Shown here: positions 1 to 5,700 of the stretch, one piece after another
Layout: each line of letters starts with the position of its first letter
Position numbering within the stretch: position 1 is the first letter of the stretch
Source: an uncultured Mollicutes bacterium
GTDB taxonomy: Bacteria > Bacillota_I > Bacilli_A > RFN20 > CAG-826
DNA length: 6,098 nt
Reading direction: 5' to 3'
Assembly (NCBI GenBank): GCA_945935945.1
Contig: CAMESA010000061.1
Span: 1-6,098 of the forward strand
Made by a program: the position numbers and the translations under genes
The notes under the pieces: generated by a model
What the model saw: the letters and a program-made list of their open reading frames with translations, nothing else
Told to the model about the DNA's origin: nothing
The model's database searches: none

Positions 1-57
1 AGACCATATCTTCGTTTGGGATTTCTTTTTCAGGTCTTACCCTCAGACCATATCTTC
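1..57. repeat. 13-bp direct repeat, 44-bp period, at the window edge
   Basis: AGACCATATCTTC occurs at 1-13 and again at 45-57, so one complete 44-bp unit is followed by the start of a second that diverges after 57. The GGTCT at 33-37 and AGACC at 45-49 can also pair as a short hairpin. The stretch lies downstream of the tRNA terminator and I find no convincing gene in it. It could be the end of a tandem array or of a converging gene lying to the left; one and a bit units cannot decide this. Confidence 0.5.
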
Positions 58-90
58 AAAGATGTTTTCCTTTTGACACTTATTTAGCGC

Positions 91-118
91 AAAATAAAAC
101 CCTATTTTTCAATAGGGG
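91..118 (-). terminator. Rho-independent terminator of the tRNA-Arg unit
   Basis: Read on the minus strand, a perfect 7-bp stem (CCCTATT at 111-117 with AATAGGG at 100-106) encloses a 4-nt loop and is followed by the T-rich run TTTTATTTT (99-91). It begins about a dozen bases after the tRNA 3' end. It is placed to end both the tRNA transcript and any read-through from the ECF and DUF523 genes. Confidence 0.85.
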
Positions 119-129
119 TATAAACTTTT

Positions 130-206
130 TGGCGTCCCAGACAGGACTTGAACCCGTAACCTTTTGGTTCGTAGCCAAATACTCTATCCAGTTGAGCTAC
201 TGGGAC
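130..206 (-). tRNA. tRNA-Arg (anticodon ACG)
   Basis: The minus strand folds into a complete cloverleaf. The acceptor stem is GTCCCAG with CTGGGAC, the D arm opens with GCTC and contains the GG of the D loop, the anticodon stem TTTGG/CCAAA carries the 7-nt loop CTACGAA, and the T arm ACGGG/CCTGT holds the loop TTCAAGT. The anticodon is ACG, which in bacteria is normally edited to ICG by TadA to read CGU, CGC and CGA. The discriminator is G (position 133) and the CCA end is encoded (130-132). It lies after the ECF gene, with its own promoter and terminator. Confidence 0.96.
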
Positions 207-214
207 ACTTGAAA

Positions 215-240
215 CTTCATTATTTTATCTCATAATGAAG
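215..240. repeat. Perfect 9-bp inverted repeat over the tRNA -10 box
   Basis: CTTCATTAT (215-223) and ATAATGAAG (232-240) are perfect complements around an 8-nt loop. It lies between the ECF stop codon and the tRNA and covers the predicted -10 box. On the minus strand it is followed by only three T residues, so it is a poor intrinsic terminator. It could be an operator, a processing hairpin upstream of the tRNA, or a weak attenuator of read-through. Confidence 0.5.
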
Positions 241-250
241 CAAAATTCAA
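222..250 (-). promoter_or_regulatory. Sigma-A-type promoter for tRNA-Arg
   Basis: On the minus strand TTGAAT (250-245) is separated by exactly 17 nt from TAAAAT (227-222). The tRNA 5' end at 206 lies 15 nt past the -10 box, so the predicted leader is only about 8-9 nt, as expected of a tRNA gene. The -10 box sits inside an inverted repeat (215-240). Confidence 0.65.
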
Positions 251-268
251 TATTTTGTTAAATAAGTG

Positions 269-811
269 TTACTTTTTCTTGCTAAAAATTAAATTTTTTT
301 CGTAACCGTATGGTAGTTTAATTCTTTCAAATGCTAGATACAATATAAATCCGACCGAAGCGCCAGAAATTGCTTGAACGATATCGTATAAAGAAGCAAT
401 TAATGCTAAGGCTCCTTGACCATCATCATAAATTAAATAATATGGAATATATCCTAAAACCATGAATAGTGGAGCGATTATAAAGGCAAATAATTTTAAG
501 AATTTTGTATTTTTAACAAAGTAAAAGAGGAAAATAAATGCTACAGCTTCAATACCTTTTGCAAAGATTGTAAAAGGAATACAAGAAGCATAACCAAGGA
601 ACAAGTCACCTAATGAACAACCGATAATTCCAGATAATAAACCAACAGTTGGCCCAAAATAAGCGCATGAGAAAAGAATTAATGCATCGCTCAAATTAAA
701 ATAACCTGCGCCGCCTGCATAAGGTATCGAAATAAATACAGTTGCAATAAAAACTAAAGCGCTAAGAATAGAAGTAAATGATATTTGATAAATTAAATTT
801 CTTATTTTCAT
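269..811 (-). CDS. ECF transporter substrate-binding (S) component, PF07155-like
   Basis: Small integral membrane protein of 180 residues, the usual size of an S component. S components bind a vitamin or vitamin precursor in the membrane and associate with a shared energising module (EcfA, EcfA', EcfT), which is not in this window. Hydrophobic segments lie at about 10-30, 41-66, 78-99, 105-128 and 132-161, and the tail is lysine-rich. The segment FNLSDALILFSCAYFGP (38-54) followed by a glycine-rich stretch and GDLFLGY (68-74) resembles the PF07155 family, to which riboflavin or hydroxymethylpyrimidine roles have been assigned; the substrate cannot be told from sequence. The start is supported by GAGG at 827-824, inside the end of the DUF523 gene, with a rather long spacing to the ATG. 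The gap between the two genes is 7 nt, so they are probably co-transcribed and translationally linked. Confidence 0.85.
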   Translation of the reverse strand: MKIRNLIYQISFTSILSALVFIATVFISIPYAGGAGYFNLSDALILFSCAYFGPTVGLLSGIIGCSLGDLFLGYASCIPFTIFAKGIEAVAFIFLFYFVKNTKFLKLFAFIIAPLFMVLGYIPYYLIYDDGQGALALIASLYDIVQAISGASVGFILYLAFERIKLPYGYEKNLIFSKKK

Positions 812-818
812 TTTTTAA

Positions 819-1259
819 TTAATCCTCGTTAATTAATTGATCAATTTCATCAATAGTGTAAATTTCAACACCGTTTTGTTTCAATAATTTTGCACAAATG
901 CCAAGTCCGTTAATTAATGTACCGTTAAATCTTCCGTTATAGATTTGATGAACACCACAAGATGGACTACGATCCATCAAAACAGCCTTTTTTACGTGCA
1001 TATAATTGACGATATTTAGAACTTTATGAGCGCCATTTTGGAAATATTCAGTAACATTTCTTCCGTTTTTATCGATTACATCGCCATTTTTAATTTCAGA
1101 AGGAGTGCGAGGCGTTTTTAAACCACCAAAAACTTCAGGGCAGATTGGTACGATATCATATTTATCCTTTAACGCTTCAATCCTTTGATCATAGTTGTTT
1201 TTTCCATCATATTTTACGTTATCACCAAGCAAGCAAGCACTTACTAATATAGTTTCCAT
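819..1259 (-). CDS. DUF523 protein, TudS-like [4Fe-4S] desulfidase family
   Basis: Cytosolic protein of 146 residues that is nearly all one DUF523 domain. The family signatures are in order: SACLLG (7-12) and YDG (17-19), CPEVFGGLKTPRTPSEI (40-56), and RSPSCG (97-102). The three conserved cysteines C9, C40 and C101 match those that hold a [4Fe-4S] cluster in TudS, the characterised thiouracil desulfidase of this family; E42 and the serines beside C101 are also kept. Family knowledge thus suggests removal of sulfur from a thiolated base or similar small molecule, but most DUF523 proteins are untested, so the substrate is inference. The start has a good SD (GAGG at 1269-1266, 6 nt spacing). It is the first gene of the leftward unit, ahead of an ECF S component, so a link to uptake or salvage of a sulfur-containing compound is possible. 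Confidence 0.88.
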   Translation of the reverse strand: METILVSACLLGDNVKYDGKNNYDQRIEALKDKYDIVPICPEVFGGLKTPRTPSEIKNGDVIDKNGRNVTEYFQNGAHKVLNIVNYMHVKKAVLMDRSPSCGVHQIYNGRFNGTLINGLGICAKLLKQNGVEIYTIDEIDQLINED

Positions 1260-1281
1260 AGTTTTCCTCTTTCCTTTAACC

Positions 1282-1310
1282 TTTCAATATTATAGAGATT
1301 TCTCTATAAT
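1282..1310 (+). promoter_or_regulatory. Rightward promoter giving a leaderless mRNA
   Basis: A perfect TATAAT at 1305-1310 is the mirror image of the leftward -10 box. The -35 at the standard 17-nt spacing is TTTCAA (1282-1287), only a 3/6 match. Seven bases past the -10 is about 1317, two bases before the ATG at 1319. The bases before this ATG contain no Shine-Dalgarno sequence, which agrees with a leaderless transcript. Confidence 0.6.
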
Positions 1311-1313
1311 ATT
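1286..1313. repeat. Perfect 28-bp palindrome at the divergent promoters
   Basis: AATATTATAGAGA (1286-1298) and TCTCTATAATATT (1301-1313) are exact complements around a TT centre. The palindrome places a TATAAT box on each strand, with 10 bp between the two boxes. Neither arm is followed by a T-run, so it is not a terminator. It may be a shared operator, or simply mirror-image -10 regions that compete for RNA polymerase. Confidence 0.8.
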
Positions 1314-1317
1314 TCCA
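1289..1317 (-). promoter_or_regulatory. Leftward promoter for DUF523-ECF unit
   Basis: On the minus strand a perfect TATAAT (1294-1289) stands 17 nt from TGGAAA (1317-1312), a 4/6 match to the -35 consensus. Initiation about 7 nt further would give a leader of roughly 20 nt that includes the SD of the DUF523 gene. The -35 box lies against the start codon of the divergent gene. Confidence 0.65.
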
Positions 1318-1318
1318 T

Positions 1319-1966
1319 ATGATTAAACAAGAATTTGACTATAAAATCAATGGTAATTCATATAATGTAATTCTTTATTTAAAAAGTAAAAAACAAAGAA
1401 ATATTTATTATAGATTTAAAGAAAATCATTTTGAAATAAGTGCTCCTTTATCTGTAAAAATTGAAGATATTTATAAAGGATTGGATCAATATGGTAAAGG
1501 TTTAATTAAAAAAGGCAAATCTAAAAACAAACCTTTTTCAAATGATGGAGTCTACATTTTAGGCAACTTTGTTTCAATAAAAGATGGATTTGTTAATGTA
1601 TTAGGAAGAAGTTTTTTATTTAAAGATGAAGAAAATTTTTATAAGCAAGCTAAGAAAATTTTTCTTCCAATTTTAACTTCAAGAGTGCATTACTTTGAGA
1701 AAATTATGGGAGTTGATAAACCTTATAATGTTTCCCTTTATTATAAATCTAGTGCTTATGGTACGAATACTTTAGGATCGCATAAAATAATCTTATCGAG
1801 TTATTTAATTCATTTTTCAATGGATATAATCGACTCAGTTATAGTGCATGAACTAGCACATTTCTATATACGCAATCATAGTAAATCTTTTTATAATGTA
1901 GTATACAAATTTTGTCCAAAATATGATGAATTACATAAGAAATTAAGTGGAGGAATTTTTTCATGA
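1319..1966 (+). CDS. YgjP/DUF45-like zinc metallopeptidase domain protein
   Basis: Protein of 215 residues with the layout of the YgjP-like metallopeptidase family (PF01863). An N-terminal beta-rich part contains KKQRNIYYRFKENHFEISAP (24-43), like the family's 'basic patch then V-x-AP' segment. A C-terminal zincin site follows: HELAH (177-181) and NHSKSF (186-191), giving ligands H177, H181 and H187 and general base E178. The RWGSC motif that usually precedes the site is replaced by SAYGTN (145-150), so this is a divergent branch. Family members are cytosolic and their substrates are poorly known. The ATG at 1319 has no SD; no other in-frame ATG occurs until codon 130, too late to keep the N-terminal part. 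It is the first gene of the rightward operon, and its TGA stop overlaps the next ATG as ATGA. Confidence 0.85.
   Translation: MIKQEFDYKINGNSYNVILYLKSKKQRNIYYRFKENHFEISAPLSVKIEDIYKGLDQYGKGLIKKGKSKNKPFSNDGVYILGNFVSIKDGFVNVLGRSFLFKDEENFYKQAKKIFLPILTSRVHYFEKIMGVDKPYNVSLYYKSSAYGTNTLGSHKIILSSYLIHFSMDIIDSVIVHELAHFYIRNHSKSFYNVVYKFCPKYDELHKKLSGGIFS
1949..1954 (+). promoter_or_regulatory. RBS for the SpoU methyltransferase gene
   Basis: GGAGGA lies 8 nt before the ATG at 1963, within the last codons of the metallopeptidase gene. It fixes the start of the methyltransferase at the ATGA overlap and suggests translational coupling. Confidence 0.85.
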
Positions 1967-2724
1967 TAAAAATTATTGATAGTAGAACAAATCCATACAT
2001 AAAATATGTTGAAAAGTTAAAAAATACATCTTTTTCAAAGGAAGAGAGAAAATTTTTGGTTGAAAATCCTCATCTAATTGAAATGGCTAAAGGACATATT
2101 GACACTATTTTAACTACTGAAAAGTTAGATGAAACTATATACAACAATCAAGTTATAATTAATGAGATTGTGTACCAAAAAATTAGTCAAAATAAATCTA
2201 CTAGAAATCTACTAGCGGTATGCAATTTTATTGATGAAAAGCCTCTAGAAAATCGTAATTTAATTTATCTTGATAACGTTCAAGATCCTGGAAATGTAGG
2301 AACTATAATCAGAAGCGCTTTAGCGTTTAATTTTACTGATCTAGCTTTAAGTAAGGATTCTGCCTATAAATATTCGTTTAAGACAATCCAATCATCTCAA
2401 GGTGCTATCTTCAAAACGAATATTTTAGATGGTGATATTGAACTTTTAAAAAAATTAAAAAAAGAAGGCTATATTTTAATTGCAACGACACTAAGTGATA
2501 AATCAACTAGCCTTAATAAATTTAACTTTAATGAAATATCAAAATATGTGATAATTTTAGGTAATGAAGGAAGAGGAATCTCTAAAGAGATTCTATCTTT
2601 ATCTGATATCCACATAAAGATTGATATTAACGGGATAGATAGTTTAAATGTTGGCGTAGCGGCTGGAGTTATTATGTATCAAGCGTTTATTCAATCAAAA
2701 GGAGCTCCTTATGAAGAAAATTAA
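1963..2724 (+). CDS. SpoU/TrmH-family RNA 2'-O-methyltransferase (YsgA-like)
   Basis: SPOUT-class enzyme of 253 residues that methylates a ribose 2'-OH in rRNA or tRNA using S-adenosylmethionine. The N-terminal part (about 1-90) resembles the SpoU substrate-binding domain, beginning IDSRTNPYIKYVEKL (5-19). The catalytic domain has the three SpoU motifs: DNVQDPGNVGTIIRSA (104-119, with N111 and R117), ILGNEGRGIS (198-207, with E202), and IDSLNVGVAAGVIMY (225-239, with S227 and N229). These form the trefoil-knot cofactor site, and the family acts as a dimer. Length and motif wording are closest to Bacillus YsgA, which I recall being reported as the 23S rRNA methyltransferase RlmP; an RlmB- or TsnR-like target cannot be excluded, so no symbol is given. 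It overlaps the metallopeptidase gene by 4 nt and the lipoprotein gene by 14 nt. The ysgA-pheS arrangement known from Bacillus is not kept. Confidence 0.92.
   Translation: MIKIIDSRTNPYIKYVEKLKNTSFSKEERKFLVENPHLIEMAKGHIDTILTTEKLDETIYNNQVIINEIVYQKISQNKSTRNLLAVCNFIDEKPLENRNLIYLDNVQDPGNVGTIIRSALAFNFTDLALSKDSAYKYSFKTIQSSQGAIFKTNILDGDIELLKKLKKEGYILIATTLSDKSTSLNKFNFNEISKYVIILGNEGRGISKEILSLSDIHIKIDINGIDSLNVGVAAGVIMYQAFIQSKGAPYEEN
2697..2704 (+). promoter_or_regulatory. RBS for the giant lipoprotein gene
   Basis: AAAAGGAG ends 6 nt before the ATG at 2711. It lies wholly inside the methyltransferase gene, which runs on to 2724 in another frame. The strong SD and the signal peptide that starts at 2711 settle the start, and the 14-nt overlap points to translational coupling. 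Confidence 0.85.
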
Positions 2725-2779
2725 GAAAAATATTATATTGCTAAGCGCGCTTGGTTTAGGTGTTCTTTTATCAAGCTGT
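2711..2779 (+). other. Lipoprotein signal peptide with lipobox
   Basis: The first residues are MKKIKKN, followed by a hydrophobic core (residues 8-20) and the lipobox L20-S21-S22-C23. Signal peptidase II should cut before C23 (codon 2777-2779), whose thiol would carry the diacylglycerol. Confidence 0.9.
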
Positions 2780-5700
2780 GAATATACAAGAGATCCTTAT
2801 AAGGAATGGAAAGATGCTGCAATTGAAGCATATAAAACATATTATGCAAAACCAGAAAATTCATCAAAACCAAAGGATCCGCTTTTTTATCTTGATTTAG
2901 AAACTTTAAAAGGTGCAATTGCATATAATGAAACTGATGCAGTTTATTTAGGACAATTCAATTTTAGTAATTTTACATTCAGTGAGGCTCCAAAAAAATA
3001 TTTTGCCGATGTAGGTGATTTAAGTATTAGACTAGATGATACCGATTCAGATGGTGTTCCAGATTCTTTTGATTTTGGTGGATATATTAAAAAGGAAGGT
3101 GAAGATTTTAGTTTTGATACTGGAGCATTTTTATTGAATCCTCCTCTTATTCTTCATGAAATTACAAAAGATAATGAAATAAAAACTTATTCACAAGTCA
3201 ACAAAGATGGAACTGTTGAAGCAAGTGGCAATAAAGATTATTACAATCCAAATTTTTTCTTTATTTCAGATTTATCTATTAATTTTTCTGGTTTAGACAC
3301 TTTTACTGGTGATATGTTTGATTTTACAGGTAAAGATTTGGCTATTTTAAGAACTGATATTTATGATTTCATCGAAAAAGGCATCAATATTGAATTCGTG
3401 GAACAAATTAATCAAATCATTAATATTCCTGAACTTTTAAAGAATTGCTACAAAAAATCAATTGGTATTTCTTTAAACGATGATATGCCTTCAACTCTTA
3501 CATATCCTGCATATCATACAAATAGATACGGAAATGATCGTGAAGTTTTAGTTGGCCCAAATGGATTAATTTATAAACTCATCTCTCTTGCTATTTCGAG
3601 TGCTAATGATGATGTTTTTGTTTCAAATATAAATAAAGTTGAAAGTATTTATCTTGAAGAAGGCATTAAAACTGTCACTTTTGCTGCTTTTGAAAGCAGT
3701 TTGAATGAAGAAGGAAACTCGACAAGTAGTATCAAAAATATTTATCTTCCAAGCACACTTCAAGAAGTACAATTTAGTTCTTTTGCAAAGTTAGATCTTG
3801 AAAATTTATATATTCCAAAAACATATAAAACTGATGAATCTGGAAATAAAGTTGCTGAAAATGCTTTTTCAACAATTGATTTAGGTAATGTAAAACTTGA
3901 AGCTGGTGGTGTAAAACTTGAAATTTTTCCTTCTTTTGGCTCCACAAGCATTCAAAACATGTATTTTGAAGACTATGATAACTTAAATCTTCAAAAATTT
4001 AATTTTTCGCAAACTAAATTAACGAGTGATGAAGATATTGATAAAGCAGTAAAAATTTATCATGGAAATTATGATACAACTAAATTTGATACAATTAGTG
4101 AAGCATTTAGTGAATATGAATCAGTTAATCCATTTTATCAATTGAATTTAACTGATGAATTGAATAATAAAAAATATCGAATTGATTGTGATGTCTCTAC
4201 AATTCCTGCTGGTAAAAAGTTATATTTACCATATTTTGAATATTCAAGAAGCGTTAATGATTCAAGACAACTTATTAATTATGAAGATGTTGGCTCAAGA
4301 AGTAGTGATGTTTCTATAACAGATGCAAAAATTACTCTAAAACTTCAATCTGACTTAGTTGTTAATGGCGAGTTGATAATTGGTAGCCAAATTGGTATTA
4401 CATCAACTGGTTCCGGTATTAATGTTGGCGAATTTAGTGCAATTGATTTGAATGGCCACAACATTATTATTTCTGATGGCGGAAAAGTTATCGGTGATGG
4501 TGTTATTTTTGATAGTGGTGTCACAAAGGGAAAAGTCATTGTAAAAAATACTGGAAGATTAGAAGCAAATCTTGTTGTTAAAGATTACACAAATATAGAT
4601 GATTTACTATTTAAAGCTGAAAATGGTATCGCTTTATTTGAAAATTATGGTTTTGAAAGTATAAAAACTGATATCGAAGTAGAAAATGGCGGACAATTAT
4701 TTGGCAAAGTTGATTATTTTGCTGATAATTTTGCAAATGAGAATCTTATTCAATTCGTTGGCGATGAAAGTGCATTACTTCATGTTGAAAACGGAAAAAT
4801 TATAATTAGAACTGATTCAATTAAATCTAGTGAAGGTTCTAAAGTTACTTTTGGTTCTGTTTATCTACTTAGTATTAAAGATGAAAGTGCTTATGATGAT
4901 TCATTAATGATTAGATATACTACAAAAACTAATCCATTCTCATTATCAAATGAAACGTATAATGTTGTTTTTGATGAATTTAATGTAAATGCTAATTTGG
5001 CAGCTATAAATGGAAGTTTGAATATCAACAAATTGAATTTAAACGAAGGATCAAAGATTCATTCAAAAGATAGAAATGTCATAATTCATAATTCTTTAAG
5101 CATTACTTCAACTGGTAGTGAACAAATTGTTATGAGTGGTGATTTCAAAACTAGCAGCTCAACATTTACTTCCTCATATGAATTAATAAATTCAAATGAA
5201 GCAAAAATTACTACTACAAGTAATGAAAAAACATTCAAATTTGAAGAAAACAAACAATTTGCAATAACAAGAAAAGCTGATTTAAAACTTATTGATGGTG
5301 CAAATACTTCTAATTTTGATCATTTATATCATAAATTTGATAAGGGCTATTATTATCTTTATGAAGATTCATATGCTAAAGGTTCATTATGTGGTACAGA
5401 TGGAACAACATTAGCTAGTTATGATTCTTCAATTAAAAATACATGGGATGCATATCTAAGTGGAAGTACGACTGTTGAAACTTATGTTAGTACAACAAAC
5501 AAAACTATTAGTTCATTTACAACTGATGGCCCACAAAGTTACATTTTAGTTTCTGATGCAAATAATGTAAGAAGTTGGGACAGTAATATTAATCCTGATC
5601 CTACATATCCTGGAATTTTTGTAAGTGATAATGGTGATAGATTTATTAAAATTGGAAGTGATACTAATTTTACAGAAGGTAAAGTGGATAAAGATGCACC

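Larger units (their letters stand above)
76..269. repeat. Inverted repeat flanking the tRNA cassette
   Basis: ACACTTATTTA at 76-86 is exactly repeated in inverse orientation at 259-269. After a short mismatch (GCGC against AC), the match continues with AAAATA at 91-96 against TATTTT at 251-256. The arms of 21 and 19 nt enclose the tRNA promoter, the tRNA and the terminator hairpin. The left arm includes part of the terminator's T-run and the right arm reaches the last base of the ECF stop codon. It could be a long-range pairing element in a read-through RNA, a relic of an inserted cassette, or chance in A+T-rich DNA. Confidence 0.4.

Noticed and set aside
1..57. CRISPR-like repeat and spacer
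   Set aside because: Only a 13-bp repeat with one 31-bp interval and no second spacer; the repeat is shorter than CRISPR repeats and no cas gene is in view.
269..1259. Riboswitch ahead of the ECF transporter gene
   Set aside because: Only 7 nt separate it from the DUF523 gene and the whole divergent spacer is 59 bp, too short for a TPP or FMN riboswitch together with its promoter.
1286..1313. Palindrome as a terminator
   Set aside because: No T-run follows on either strand, and it lies between divergent start codons with no gene converging on it.
2733..2924. 63-residue open frame on the minus strand
   Set aside because: Antisense to the start of the lipoprotein gene, whose signal peptide and RBS are convincing. 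It has no RBS-led start or recognisable protein features.
3760..3951. 63-residue open frame on the minus strand
   Set aside because: Shadow of the lipoprotein leucine-rich region; no family resemblance and no transcription signals of its own.
4345..4539. 64-residue open frame on the minus strand, rich in Pro and Ser
   Set aside because: Its composition is the complement of the Gly/Asn-rich beta-helix codons on the other strand; it is a shadow.
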